A stretch of 64,000 nt of DNA, taken from positions 23,612,729 to 23,676,728 of the forward strand of contig JARZZO010000013.1 of assembly GCA_030544215.1 (NCBI GenBank), given 5' to 3'. Source of the DNA: Zantedeschia hybrid cultivar. Its lineage: Eukaryota > Streptophyta > Magnoliopsida > Alismatales > Araceae. A program made the translations under genes and the position numbers. Under the pieces are notes generated by a model, which worked only from the letters and a program-made list of their open reading frames with translations, was not told the origin of the DNA and did no database searches. Each line of letters begins with the position of its first letter. Position 1 is the stretch's first letter. This document shows, piece after piece, positions 1-11,568 of this stretch.

Positions 1-3000
1 ACAGTTAAAGCATAGGCTATAAGAATCAAAGGAATACCGTGCGTAAATGACTTAGGAGTGAAAACCAGGCAAAGTGCTTACCACCCCGTGGGTTACCTGG
101 CTCCAGACCAAAGCGATGAAAGGGCGAAAGGCCCCCTATATTTAATAAAAGCACATCCATGAGAGAAAGCCTAGCCCTATCTTAACCCTATGATCCTAAT
201 CCTAGTTGGCTCGAGTCAGGCAGAGGCATTCAAAGAAGATTGAAGACGTAGAAAATAGAAGATAGCACTAGAGAATCGGCAACCCTAGAATATAGGTTTG
301 CCAGAAAGATCGATTAGCCAAGAGTGCCCCCCTTTGTCTATTTTTTTCGGCGGATCAGCTACAAAACCCTCTTTGTTTCCGGATAGGTCTTTCTTAAACT
401 GATTTCTGGTGAATGAGCCGGTCCCTTGCCCTTGACAAAAGCACAAGTTGTAACGAGTCTTTCAACTCATGATATGCTTTCTAATAGACGCTAATTTGAG
501 TGGAGTGAAGGGCTTTGGTTGGGTCAAGAAATAGTGAGTGTGAGAATCACACTGAATCATTCAATTCGAAAGGGGTTTACAGAGTTCCAACAAAAGAAAT
601 AGCAAAAGAGGCCAATGCAATGCCAATTTACAAAGCTCAGCAAGCGGGGAGAAAGGCTCATAACTGTAGGATTACAAGACATCTTTGAACTGTAGCTTCT
701 TTTCTTGCTCCTTCAGACCCTCTCCAGCCGGTCGAGTCATTTCATACCTCTCCATCATACATATCCTAGGCGAAGTCTTTTTTTGGCAAGCCTGTGCCCA
801 TTCATGTGTGGACCACAGACTCCTTCATGCATCTGGATTCTCATCTCTTTGGCCTCCCTTTCATCTAGACATTTCAATAGAATGTTGTTGGTTGGCCTTA
901 TTATATAACCTATCCCCACATATTACGAACTGCATGGCTAGTCTCTGAATGGTCTACCGATCTCTCGGTCTAGCGTCGGGAGTGGTTGCTCTCGTACCTA
1001 TGGGTATAGACTATAGCGTCAGATTCAAGCGCATGAGTTCAGAGGGATCAGTTGAATGTCTATAGCTCGTGATCTGAATATGAAGTGGATTCCAAGGACA
1101 GCTGCTTCTATAAACACAAGAAACGGTCTTGTGGACTTACAGAACGGATTGAGAACTTGACAGTACACGCTGAGCCTCCTTAATGGGGTACCTCATCTCA
1201 TTGTGTATTACGAGAATCGTGGTGCTGCCCAGGGGCGATAGCGGGGACCAATGCTTGCGGTCTGTCTAAAGATTGAAGAAAGGCCTTTACCACTGCCTTC
1301 TGAATGAGCCACTCACCACGGAGCTTTGGAAACTTCAGAAAGGGCTCCTAGCAAGCTGAACATCTGACTGCAGAAAGACACATCAGTTTGATAAAACTCA
1401 AACTCTCGCAATGATGTGGGTGTGTGGACCAACAAGTAATAGAGCTACTTCATATTCAGACAATCATATAGCTCGAGAAAGTGAGTTGTGTTTTTTTTTT
1501 TTAAAGTACCGTATCCAAGCCATACCTGCCAACCAAACTGGCCCCCTTGAAGAGCTTATCAGTCTGCATATGTTTTCGGCTATTTAAGAATGACTGAATT
1601 TTTTAGTGTACTCCTTGAAGACTCTGTGTGCCTCTAGGGTCAGTCTACTATCCCCGTTGTCCCCTCTCTTGGCCCAGTAGGTCACATGGCCTTGTAAATG
1701 GGCCTTGAAAGATAACCTAAAGAAAAGACTTCTCCACAGGCTGGCTGGAAGTTGAATGGATCGATCAGATAGAAAAGTGCGAGATGACACTTCCGTTCAT
1801 GAGTCTGAAAATGAGACTCCAAAAAAATAATGATTTCACTTTACGAATCAAACCTGAGAGATTGAAGGGGAACTTGCTGGCAAAGAAGAGTAGCTTCCTA
1901 GCGCTGACGACAGGCTACTTTTGGGCTTAAGATGGCTTGTTTTCTTCCCATGTTCCGTATTGTCCTTCGTACTAAGATACACGTTATTCTGCCAGTAGGC
2001 TAAGTCCGTGGGTAAGTCTGACCATTCGGATTTTTAATCTAATAAAAAAGAAAATGAGAATCTGACTAAGGCAAGTTGACTTGTGCCGCTTGGGTTCGGA
2101 GGCTTATGCGATTATGTATTCGGAGTAGTGAATAAGGTCTAAAAAATCCTCTTCTTCTGCCTTTTTAGAAAAAAAAAATCTCTATTCCTGCCCCCCAGTC
2201 CCAATCTGCTAGGCCTGGGCAAGCGGAATAGCATCAATCGTCACCGCTGGGACTGCTTCTTCGTGAGGTGGATGCTGGCTGACAAGGTATAACAATAAGT
2301 AAGGAAGTCTTCTTTCCCCCTATCGTCCTCTTCAATTTCCTCTTGTATGAGACGGCAGACTACACCTTCATAATAATGCTTCCTTCTAAGTGCTGCAAGC
2401 GCCTTGTTTGGCCTTTTATGGCGGAGAATAGTCACTGTAGTGTTGATTGATTTGCTTTGCAACCGGAAGTGGATAGCGAACCCGAGTCTTTTTGACTTCA
2501 TCCTCCCACTCTAGCTAGGAAAGATTTGGTTACTAAAGCACCGATGACACTGTTGGTAAATGCTTTGTTTAGCGGGGCTATTTTGTGCTTTCCATCTGAT
2601 GTTGGATTCCATTCACTTTTTTCTTGACTTGATAGGCATTCCTTGGTCTTTCAATGGTGGACATTAGATTAGTGGTGCATTTATTGATGTGCTAACCGAC
2701 TTTCGATTGCTAACACCTGCACTCTGTTGGTTTTTTGGAATACCCATCTGAACAAGCCAACTAAGAAGCCAATGGTCCAACAGTTCCCACCAGTTAGGGA
2801 GAAATGATAGAATCCTAGTCCAACTCTGAACTCGTTTCCAATGTATCATCCTATGCTGATTTAGCTGATTTGACTTTCGTTTTTGATTGATAATGTGCTG
2901 CTTGGTTGCCAATCACGACTTTCTTTGCATCTTAAGTAAGCCCTCATGCATACATCAAGGTAGCCCCTAAATTTGCTATTCATCCTACCGTTCATTCTGA

Positions 3001-3111
3001 AACTACCGATCACTAGCCCTGAGAATCAAAGCTCTCTCCCTCGTTTGGTATAGCTCTTGGTCAACGTCATATGGTCACCTGATAGCTAGCAGCAAGTGGC
3101 CCATTCGGCTA
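1..3111. repeat. Left arm of a diverged 3.1-kb inverted repeat
   Basis: This stretch aligns along its whole length, in reverse complement, with 48540-51676. Examples are the segments near 60-170 with 51510-51620 and near 3000-3111 with 48540-48650. The arms differ by scattered substitutions and small indels, roughly 5-7 percent where I compared them by eye, many of them C/T changes. The repeat stops at about 3111 and may continue left of the window. Inside I see only short stop-bounded frames and no known gene, tRNA or rRNA. Large repeats are common in plant mitochondrial DNA, but active ones are normally near identical, so this pair has been drifting. Confidence 0.85.
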
Positions 3112-3457
3112 AAGTCTAAGCGAAAATGCCAATGGTGTTCATGAAACTGAAGCCATCAGGGTGATGGCCCTTAAGTTACGAATTGCAACAAACCAACTAT
3201 TCCGAACCATGTATAAAAAGAGCACATTGATGGAGAAGCGATGTAACGCCTGCAGACGGATGACCTGAGAACTCTAATTACGATGAGTCTGATTGCATTG
3301 ACGGCTGATCGCATAGCCCGAATTCTCTTTCCTGCAGAACGAGAGAGGGAAAAAGGAAGAAAAGTCCTCTCCTATTGTTTTGGCACGGCCTAAAGGTCTA
3401 CATCACGCTGACCCCTAAGCTGAAAGCACTCGTGGGCCTGCTAAGTGAATAGCCCAA
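3112..3457. other. Intergenic stretch, nothing recognised
   Basis: No coding similarity, RNA gene or clear repeat was recognised between the end of the inverted-repeat arm and the LINE fragment. Confidence 0.5.
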
Positions 3458-4140
3458 TTGGGACACGCTCCCTCGATGTCGGCTAGAGAGAGAGGAGCAT
3501 CAAGGTTTAGTGCGGATCTCACACACTCTTTTCCCACACAGTGTCCTTTTATATGTCACTTATTATATGCTGATGACACTGTTCTTTTCTGCAATGGCTA
3601 TAAATCCTCTCTTCTCAGACTTATGCAGTTTCTACAAATATATGAGAGAGCCTCGGGTCAGCTCATCAACAGAAGACAAGAGCTGTTTTGTCTTGCCTAA
3701 AAATGCCCTCTTGCTCGGGAAACTCTCATTGCCAATGCAACTGGATTTAGAAGGAACTTCTTACCTTTGACATACTTGGGAGCCCCACTTTATGTTGGCC
3801 GCATTACATCAGCTCTCTTCCAAAAAGATAATTGAGAAAGTCCGAAGTCGGATTCAGGCGTGGAAGTGCAAGAGTCAGTTGGTGGTTGTATCATTTTAAT
3901 TTGCCATGTTTTGTATTCCTTGCCAATACACCTACTCTTTGTTATGCCAGTGCCTTGGAAAGTGATCGATACTCTCGAATGATGCTTTGCTTATTTTCTA
4001 TGGGGGGAGCCCGAGTTTGGCAAACGCAGACATTGGATGGCTTGTTCTCTGTACGCCGACACACAAAGGTGGTATTGGAGTCTGAAGCTTGCTAGACGTT
4101 TCGGTCAGCCTTCGACTGAAACAATGTTGGAAGGTACATA
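3458..4140 (+). pseudogene. LINE (non-LTR retrotransposon) reverse transcriptase fragment
   Basis: The translation carries the LINE reverse transcriptase core LLYADDTVLF (YADD catalytic motif) followed by a stretch ending in SGQLIN. The reading then passes through at least two other frames. Those contain the thumb-region blocks LTYLGAPLYVGR and, further on, a motif like KGGIGVRSLLD, which are characteristic of plant LINE polymerases. Frameshifts near 3675 and 3870 and later stops break it. The endonuclease and N-terminal polymerase parts are missing, so this is an internal fragment of a nuclear retroelement. Such fragments are often found in plant mitochondrial genomes, so it may have arrived before the block moved to its present place. 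Confidence 0.85.
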
Positions 4141-4658
4141 ATGGGATTGGCATCTGGGCCAACTACGTAAATGCTAAGTATTGTTCATCTTCTTCTTGAG
4201 GAGAATGCAGTCATGGCTTTCACCAACTTGGAGAGCGATATTGGTTTTATTTATGACTTTCTACAATTTAAGCCGATGGGTTGTGACAATGACCATTTTT
4301 CCTATTGATTTGAGTGCCGATATTATCGTGTTTTCAAATATTAAAGGTTGACAAGGTACTCAATTCCTGGACTTATCTTGAGAAGTGGAGTTTGAAGCCG
4401 GAAGGTGGGATTCGAACGTCACGTCTTTAGTTGCACCCAGAAGCGGGTAAGGTCAAGTTGTACCCGATCTATTGATTGTAGACCAGTCTTGTAGTGGATT
4501 CTTCGGCTATTATTGATTGTTCTTTAAAGGATGCACTACGCCTGTCCCGGGATTGAATCTTGTTCAGTGAAGCGAAGAAGGGTCATTTTTTGACTCGATT
4601 GGATTCGAGTGTCACACTCTTTCGCTGCCGTTAAGCGGTTAAGTAGGAAGGATAGGTC
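4141..4658. other. Stretch between LINE and rpl5 remnants, nothing firmly recognised
   Basis: No reading frame or RNA gene could be recognised. The sequence near 4405 resembles a T-loop but has no matching stem. The missing 5' two thirds of rpl5 would be expected just upstream of 4659 but are not recognisable here. Confidence 0.4.
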
Positions 4659-4895
4659 AGAATCTCGACAGTACTGTCTCTGTTAGATTCTTCGGTCGAA
4701 ATACGGGAAAACCCCATTCAATTCTAGATGGAAACGGAGTTTTGCGAATTCTCCCCGGAACTGGAAGATCATTTCGAGATCTTCGAGCATATTCGAGGGT
4801 TCAATATGACTATTGTCACTTTTGCCAAGACAAAAGATGAGACTTTACCACCGTGGAGCGGCTTTTTACAAAAAGATGAGGGGGAAAATCAGTAA
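4659..4895 (+). pseudogene. rpl5: Mitochondrial ribosomal protein L5, 3' remnant
   Basis: The last ~78 codons of plant mitochondrial rpl5 can be read in one frame. They include RISTVLSLLD, METEFCEFSPELEDHFEI and the C-terminal GFLQKDEGENQ before TAA at 4893-4895. L5 is a large-subunit protein of the mitochondrial ribosome that contacts 5S rRNA, and the family protein is about 185 residues, so over half is missing. A TAG at 4725-4727 interrupts the frame. C-to-U editing cannot remove this stop. It is followed after one base by the rps14 start, the usual rpl5-rps14 arrangement of plant mitochondria. Confidence 0.9.
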
Positions 4896-4896
4896 G

Positions 4897-5075
4897 ATGT
4901 TGGAGAAGCAAAATATACGAGATTACAAACGTAGATTGCTCATGGCTAAATATGAATTGAGGCGAAAGCTTTATAAATTTGTAAAGATCCCGATCTTCCA
5001 TCTGATATGTGAGACAAACATTGTTATAAGTTGTCCAAGTTGCCAAGAAAGAGTTCCTTTACTATATTATGAAAT
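4897..5075 (+). pseudogene. rps14: Mitochondrial ribosomal protein S14, broken
   Basis: The ATG at 4897 starts an S14-type N-terminus containing NIRDYKRRLL and KYELRRKLYK, matching the 30S/small-subunit protein S14 of plant mitochondria. A small deletion near 4980 shifts the frame. In the other frame the family sequence continues (CKDPDLPSDM, then YKLSKLPRKSSF) but contains TGA where a conserved arginine is expected. That could be CGA changed to TGA, the type of change seen at methylated CpG. A further stop ends it near 5075, and the last third of the ~100-residue protein is absent. Many angiosperms have lost functional mitochondrial rps14, so decay could predate transfer. Confidence 0.9.
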
Positions 5076-5565
5076 TGACCTTGCCCGCCACAAAGCAACT
5101 ATTGCATACCGCTCCTAGCGCGCTAGAATGGATCTCAACTAAATGGTTACCGGTCCACCAGCCCCGCAAGCAAGGCTCTCAATGGACTTGGTTCGTCAAC
5201 GTTTTTCTCTCTTTTCTCGCGCGTGAAAAGTGAAAAGCAACATGCAATGTTGCCTTGCTTCACGTGAGCGCGCATCGTTCGTTAAGCCTGTGATCCTCTC
5301 TCAACTGGCCGTATTGCCAGCCCACGGACCCCGCGCAATGCTATGGGCCGCACTTGTGGGCTTATAAATAAGGTCACTCCCTCCAGCTTCTTGATCCGAT
5401 GCCTTACCTGACAAGCAAAGTGCACTATTAGTAGCATAGATCGAGGAGGAGTTGGACGCCCATAGCTGACTTGAGCCGCTCGCTAGCTGGAGACTGTCCG
5501 ATCCTGAGAAGCGCTTAAATTTTGGGTACCAATATGAGTGAAATACAATTAAGATACGATATCGC
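5076..5565. other. Spacer with an imperfect hairpin near 5218-5273
   Basis: No gene is recognised. Around 5218-5273 a GC-rich imperfect inverted repeat has outer arms CGCGCGTGAA and TTCACGTGAGCGCG and inner arms GCAACATG and GTTGC. It could fold into a long stem-loop. Hairpins like this often lie at transcript 3' ends in plant mitochondria, but no gene end is adjacent, so a role is unproven. Confidence 0.45.
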
Positions 5566-5705
5566 ATCAGGGCTATAATACAAATAAAGAGGATCAGGAA
5601 ATGCCATCATAAATCAAATGCAATAGCTTCGGTTAGAGCAAAGCCCAAAATGGCATAACCAAATTCTTGTTTAGTCAATGATGGATTTCGCACCGCAGCC
5701 ACTAC
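5566..5705 (-). pseudogene. atp9: ATP synthase subunit c (atp9), 3' fragment
   Basis: On the minus strand a short frame reads RNPSLTKQEFGYAILGFALTEAIA, which is (with changes) the C-terminal helix region of mitochondrial ATP synthase subunit 9, including the glutamate of the ALTEAIA segment that carries protons. The frame is then disturbed. A remnant of the last helix (WHFLILF) follows out of register. The N-terminal half of the ~74-residue protein is absent. The fragment lies directly downstream of the ccmFN stop on the same strand, which looks like a recombination junction rather than a native gene order. Confidence 0.8.
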
Positions 5706-5716
5706 TTTGACTCCTT

Positions 5717-6290
5717 TTATGCAATTATGAACTCCATGGAACTTTCTTGATTCCAATGCAACTTATCCTTTTGGAGCTGACGGAACAAACTACGCGAGCC
5801 TCTCGATGAAGCCAACAGAAATCCTATCCAAATACTAAAAAGAAAAGGCAGTTTCACTATGGTGGTATACCAGCCGCCAGCTCTGGAACTTCCAGTTCCA
5901 ATCGAAGCATATAGATCCGTAAATGGATTTGTATGTATAGAGCCACTTCAGTCGTGCTCGTCGTTTCTAGAATGGAAAAAAAGTATCTTTTTTCTAGGAA
6001 CATGGTAAACCATAAATTCTTATGTTCACGATTCTTCATCCACCGATGCAGAAAATGCTCAAGTTTTCCATTCTCATATGAGGCAGGAAAGTTTTTTGGC
6101 AACAGGTCGGCGTGAAGTGATTCATCATGCTCAAACATGAACTGATCGTTCGTTAGGGACGGTTTATAAATCATCAAATTCCCATAAATGGAATGACAAG
6201 TGGGTCCATGTAAATGATCGAGACCTCGCAAACAGTAACGCTCCCTTCCCCATATGGAGTTCGGAACCCAAAGGCAATCATTGAGTGAAC
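5717..6290 (-). pseudogene. ccmFN: Cytochrome c maturation protein FN, 3' fragment
   Basis: The minus strand encodes the C-terminal ~190 residues of CcmF N-part, the heme-lyase component of the mitochondrial cytochrome c maturation system. Visible blocks are RGLDHLHGPT, IYKPSLTNDQFMFEHDES and HADLLPKNFPASYENGKLEH. After a two-base insertion near 5940 shifts the frame, the C-terminal GGWYTTIVKLPF and a membrane segment follow, with a TAA stop at 5717-5719. The gene normally codes for about 570 residues, so the 5' two thirds are missing. The frameshift and truncation make it non-functional. Confidence 0.9.
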
Positions 6291-7139
6291 TGTATCTTAT
6301 TCGTATTAGTTGACCTAAGCCGCACCATTACTGCTGGGGTGGAGCTCGGCCTCCGAACTATGGGACGAGTTTCTGCCTCATACAAGGGTCGAAGACCGGG
6401 GGAAGTTGAGGAGAGATGGGGAGACCAGCTGCTGCCAGTCGAGACAGATAGGAAACGGGGCGGGGATAAGCTTGTGAAGAAGCCCCCCACTCGCAAAATC
6501 AAACCAATCCAACTTCGCGTTCTTTCCATTCCATTTCGGGATAGACGACTAATACTATATTAATAAGTGCAGCAGTCGTCGTCTGACCAATCGGCTCGGA
6601 CACCAGACCGCTCATGCCCGCCCATTCTGTCTCACCCTAAATGGAATGGCTCTCCTAGTTACGTTGCGCCCTGACCCGAGTCCCCACGTTCGATTTTATC
6701 CGCCCGCAACCCGCTTCCTTTGCCAACACAACATTAGGGCCGTCCCCTTCATTCTATGCTGACCCCGGCCCGGGCTGGCTTTTTGGGAAGACCGTTCCCA
6801 CCGCACTCACAGCCCGGCTAGCCTGCCAGCGGCAATGGGAATTCCCCCGTTCCCTGGTAAAAAGGGTTGGTTGGATGCGGGATCTACTCCACGAGTAGCG
6901 GTACGAACGTAGATGATATCATCACGACTTCCCCTTGACTAGCCACTTGCCTTTGTCTGCCCTTCCTCCCTTTTCAGCCACCCTTCCTATTGTTGTTGGG
7001 CAAGACCCTCCCTCTCCTTCCAGTCGAACTCCTTCGGACCCTCTCCCGCTGGTCGAGATACTCACAAGCTTGCTTCTCTCAAAGCTCGATCAATTGAATA
7101 CTTGGGCTATAGCTATTCATTAAACGACCACGTTAGCCA
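6291..7139. other. GC-rich mitochondrial-type spacer
   Basis: No gene was recognised. Frames of 60-90 codons exist but resemble no family. A ~30-bp segment near 7027-7060, with the core GACCCTCTCCCGCTGGTCGA, recurs with changes near 715-740, near 28195 and in reverse near 50944-50970. Short dispersed repeats of this kind are typical of plant mitochondrial DNA. Confidence 0.4.
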
Positions 7140-7925
7140 CCTCCGGACATTAAGGTCTGAAGGAAGAATCACCTCTATGTAAATAAAGAAAGAGAAATGC
7201 TCCTTTGGACAGACAGAGATCCTCTTCCTAGGGCATTGGATGGGCATCAGAGACATCGAGGAGTGGCAACCACCCACCAAGGTGAGTAAGCTAAGATCGT
7301 TTTTAGGGCTCGTGAACTATTACCGAAGATTCATCGTAAGTGACTCGAAGAGGGCTGCTCAACTCAAAAATCTCCTAAATAAGAACGTATGGACCGATCA
7401 TGGCACTGCACTGAGTGTCAAAGAGCTTTTGAGGACCTAAAGCAGATAGTGATTGATGACCCCGTATTGCAGTTGCCAGATCACACTAAGCCATTTGAAG
7501 TACACATGGATGCGTCAGACTATGCCATAGGCGGGGTGCTAGTCTAATAAGGTAACCCTACTTATGAAAGCCGAAAGCTCAATGAGACCGAGAGGCGTGG
7601 TCCAGTCCAAGAGAAGGAGATGACAGCAATAGTGCACTACTTGAGAACATGGAGGCGGGTCACAATTCGTGGTCAAGACGAAGAATGTGGCGACGAGTGA
7701 CTTTCTGACCCAGAAGAAAGCCACGTGGGATGACGACAAGCAAGACAAACTTGTCGACGTTTGATTGATATGGTGCATCAGTATAACCTTGGACGGACTA
7801 ACCAGGTCGCAGATGCGGAAGACAGAGTTGGCGGCATTTAAGTGTAACGCAGTGGCAACCACCAGCAGAGTCACGAGTACCTTACCGGATCGTATTCGAG
7901 ATGGGCTCTTGGTGACAACACAAAA
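7140..7925 (+). pseudogene. Ty3/gypsy retrotransposon pol fragment (RT end, RNase H, start of integrase)
   Basis: The translation shows the typical plant Ty3/gypsy run from the end of reverse transcriptase to RNase H. It includes PPTKVSKLRSFLGLVNYYRRF, AFEDLKQIVIDDPVLQLPD, FEVHMDASDYAIGGVL and YESRKLNETERRG. The RNase H tail NQVADAEDRVGGI follows, and then a stretch resembling the start of integrase. Several frameshifts and stops break it, for example near 7430, 7545 and 7700. No LTR of the same element is recognisable nearby. It is an old fragment of a chromovirus-like element and differs from the family-T LTRs of this window. Confidence 0.85.
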
Positions 7926-7973
7926 GGTTTCTTTTTTTACTTTCAAAACCTTTCCTTTCTTTTTTCGGTATGC

Positions 7974-8011
7974 CACTCCGCGAGCAAGGAGTGCTACGCA
8001 AGAGCGGAGTG
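7974..8011. repeat. Short inverted repeat
   Basis: Arms CACTCCGC (7974-7981) and GCGGAGTG (8004-8011) flank a 22-base loop, just upstream of the ccmC remnant. The role is unknown. Confidence 0.5.
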
Positions 8012-8069
8012 AAAACAAAGCAGGAGGCATTTTTCGTTGGCCTTTGATTGCGTATTGAATATAGATCCA

Positions 8070-8400
8070 TGTCTTTCTTGTTCCTATTAACAAAGCATCC
8101 TCTCTTTCTTCGCTCTTCCGGAACCAGTATAGAAATGGGTGCTTTTTTTACGTTGTTTACCTTATTGACTAGGGAATTTCGGGGAAAACCTATGTGGGGC
8201 ACCTTTTGGGTGTGGGATGCTCATTTAACCTCAGTATTCATCTTGTTCCTTATTTACCTGGGTGCACTGCATTTTCAAAAGCTTCCTGTCGAACCGGCTT
8301 CTATTTCAATCCGTGTTGGACAGATCAATACCATTAATCAAGTCTTCAGTCAACTGGTGGAATACATCGCATCAACCTGGGAGCATTAGCCTCGGGTCAG
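8070..8400 (+). pseudogene. ccmC: Cytochrome c maturation protein C, internal fragment
   Basis: The frame reads FLFLLTKHPLFLRSSGT, then MGAFFTLFTLLT, PMWGTFWVWDAHLTSVFI and LGALHFQKLPVEPASISIR. This is the central part of CcmC, the inner-membrane heme-delivery protein of cytochrome c maturation, including the tryptophan-rich WGTFWVWD heme-binding motif. The first ~75 residues are missing. A frameshift near 8320 moves the following family sequence (VNWWNTSHQPGS) to another frame. Similarity ends near 8400 and the C-terminal ~60 residues are absent. The full family protein is around 240-250 residues, so this is a broken remnant. Confidence 0.92.
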
Positions 8401-9225
8401 CAGATGGAACACGGTCAGTGCACCTGCAGGCTTGAACGAAGTGAGGTGAGAGGGTCGTTTTATAAGTCTTTCTCTAGACCCTTTTGCTAACTCAATGATG
8501 CCCTCCTCATCCATCAAAGCCTTAATTTTTCAAATTTTTTAGACAAATGATAAAAGGAGAGTTCATTTCTTTCAGAACCTCGTCTTTGATAGTTCTATTG
8601 GTTTCTTTTCTGGCTCTCCTTAAATAATATTCTATTACTACTTTATTAGATTAGTAAAGCGCACTTAGTCTAAAAGATTGAATGCCCTTACGATATTGAG
8701 GGCGCTCATTCCCAAAACAGAGGTTTTACTTCGAATAGCGAGTAGAGGCGGCTCGGTAGTCACCATCCCCGGTTCTCAACAAATCCCTAGAGAAATTACT
8801 TCAACTATCCCATCCCACATGCACATAAATAAGGTTCTTTATCTTACGTTAACAAAGTCATCAAGCAATCCAATCCTATGTTCAAGAGTTGCTTTTTAGG
8901 ACCATCCGTACCGAATCTTTGATCATTGTCGGGAGCCAACTTTTCAAGAATAAGCATTTATTTACATTAACAACTGTGGAAAAAAGGAAGACCTATGGAA
9001 TGAGGCTCAATCTATTAAGTAGAGCGTAGTCGATGACCCCTGGTAGAAAGAAAAAGGCTACATCAGTCCTAACGGATAGAGTCACTTCGCTAGCTTTGCA
9101 AGACCTGGCTGGCTATGAGGGATCCAGTATTGTATTCCTTTTATCACAAGCTAAGAAAGAATAAGATTCAAGGGAAAACTGAGATATGGGATTTGTTCAG
9201 AAAAATAGAGGACGCTTATGCGTCT
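8401..9225. other. Spacer, nothing recognised
   Basis: No known gene, RNA or repeat was recognised. A 73-codon frame at 8678-8899 has no family resemblance. Confidence 0.4.
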
Positions 9226-11568
9226 GTTTTTGTAAGGACTGAGGTTTTTGGATTCGGTTTTCGGGGTCGGACCCTGTAGTTCTGGCCCTAGTGGGGTCTG
9301 GAACTCTGTGTTGTTTTGCGTCGAGCCCGCGAGACGCGGTTTGAACGGCGTCCACCATGGCAGACGCGTTTCAGGTTCTGCCACGTGGGTGCCACGTGGA
9401 CTGACTTTGGGCCGGGAGAGTACGGCCCTGTCAGGTCGTCTGAACGGCGTCCATGTGGGTCGACGCCTTTCAGACTGCGACTCTGGGTTGTCAGAGTACG
9501 GCCCTGACAAGTTGTCTGAATGGAGTCTGTATAGGTCGACGCGTTTCAGAATCTTATCAGAGCAGCCGTCATGTCACCTGATAGGCGTCCGTGCATGTCG
9601 ACGCGTTTTAGCCAGCCTCTGGTTAACCCCGCGAGCCCTCCTTCTTTCCCTCATTTTCTCCTTCTCCCTTTCTCTCTTTCCCTCCGGCGAACTCGGCGGC
9701 GATCCTCCTCCTCCCTCTTTTCCTCACACCATTTCGCCTCTCCCTCCACTCCACCCTCTACCTGGCTCCTACCCCTACCACCTCCACTTCCACTGCGGCG
9801 TTCTACTCTCCGGACGGCGGCCGACGTCACGGTGGGGCTAGGACGACCTCGGCGGTACCGGCGGCGGCGTGGGGCGAGACAGGCGGACGGCTTGAGGCTC
9901 GGAGGCGTTCGAGTGTCCGGTAGGGTGACGTTCCCCATAGCATCGTGATTAAAACCATGTTTTTCCTCGTTTATGCATGTGGAAGATCTTTGATTTGGGG
10001 GTTAGAATGAGCATGTTTAGGAGTTCATCTGATGGTAAGGGGGATTTCCACGAATGTATTGCTTATGGATAGTGTTGTTTCTCTTCTTCCCTCCGTTTTG
10101 GGTTTGTTTGGGGTTGGAAAGGGAGCCCTCGGGTTTAGGGCGATCCTGGTTCCTGGGCTTGAAAGACGTCGTGCATGGACGACGCCTTTTTGAAGGGCGT
10201 CGGGCCATCACGACGCCTTTTAGACAGGAATTGCCTGACAGTCAGTCTGCCAGGTCGGGAATTCAGAGCTTAAAAGACATCTTGGGTGAACGACGCATTT
10301 TTGAATGGCGTCAGGCGCCCACGACGCCTTTTAAAGGCAGAAAATCCCCTGAGTAAAGGTCTTGGAATTTCGGGTTTCTGTGTTAAATGACGTCTGGGGA
10401 TGTCGACGCCTTTTAAAAGGCGACCACGGGTGTCGACGCCTTTTAAGGCCAGATTCTGGAAATTGATTTATGTGAACCCGTACATAGGGCTTGAATGGCG
10501 TCGACCTCGGTCGACGCGATTCAAGACAGAATCTCACTAATGCATGCCAGTAAAATGTGTTCATACTGCTAGAAAGATGGTTAGCACATGTTTTAGTGCA
10601 CCCGATAGAGATGGATTCCTCATGACCGGATGGTTCTACGTGTGTTATGCGATCGCGGACTTTTTCACGTGACCGGACCACACGGTGTTGGGTTTTCAGT
10701 TACTGTGGACCTGGAGTGACATTGTAGCACTTTATCACCCTGTGCTGGTGGGGGCGTGAGCACAGCGCCGGTGGGGGCGTGGGCGGGGTGACGCCTAGTG
10801 AGAGAGGGTCACCTGGTGAACCCCGGGGTCAGCTAGTACCGGTGTTGGAGTGGTACATTCGGAGAGTCACTCATGCTGAGGGAAGGGGTAGTCACCTGAG
10901 CCGGTTGGGCCGGAGTAGCGAGCGTGCTATCCGAGGGGCTACTCCTTGGTCTCAGCGGGTCGAGGTTTTTCCCACCGTTGTTTGTACGGTCGGCGAGTTC
11001 TATCGAGACGGCTGTTGTGGGTTTTCTAACGGTTGGCTTAGAATGTGCATGATTATTATATTTCGACCGCATGTGTTCTCACGTAGAGAATTAGATATCG
11101 TACCTGCCACTACACTTGTTACTTTACTGTTAGTTGTACTTTACACTTGTGGGTGTGTGTGTGGGCAGTGGGGATCGAAGGATCCCTACTGAGTCTTGTC
11201 TTGAGACTCACCCCTGCGGTTTTCAGGTGAGGACTCCCAGCAGACTTAGAGCGGCGCGTGCGGCCGGGTGTAGTGTGTCTTCAGCGGTTGTTCCGGGGTA
11301 TGCCCCGATGTAGTTGTTAATTATCTTTGGCCTGTATGTTTAATTATTTCCTTCTATTGGAGAATGTAATTATTTGCTGTATCGAGTCGCACTGTAATAA
11401 TTTTAATTCCTGCACTTTTATTTCAATTCAATGCGATGTGAATGTTTAGCTTAGTTTATTATTTATTTCCCAGACTTACTAGATCCTGGTTTGGTCCCAA
11501 AATTAATGATTCGGTACCCATTTAGTAATCGGATCCCCGATTATAGGGTGGCGGGTCGTTACAGTTTT
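9226..11568 (+). mobile_element. Solo LTR of family T (Tekay/Del-like Ty3/gypsy), with TSD
   Basis: The LTR runs from TGTAAGGACTGAGG at 9231 to GGCGGGTCGTTACA ending at 11563. It is bounded by the 5-bp direct repeat GTTTT at 9226-9230 and 11564-11568. No internal region is present, so it is a solo LTR left by LTR-LTR recombination. At 2333 bp it is shorter than the ~2730-bp copies elsewhere and more diverged, so it is probably an older or different subfamily. It carries the same hairpin units with GGCGTC and GACGCC arms, for example near 10165-10215, 10390-10450 and 10490-10525. The GC-rich frames inside it are not genes. Confidence 0.92.

Noticed and set aside
4400..4425. TTCGAAT T-loop-like sequence on the minus strand
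   Set aside because: The five bases on each side do not pair, and no other tRNA part is seen.
9248..9948. Overlapping open frames of 95-197 codons in the GC-rich part of family-T LTRs (also near 14651, 18958, 35841, 36637, 40685, 54450)
   Set aside because: They repeat in every LTR on both strands, are rich in Arg/Ser/Pro from GC-rich and CT-rich sequence, and shift between copies, so they are not genes.
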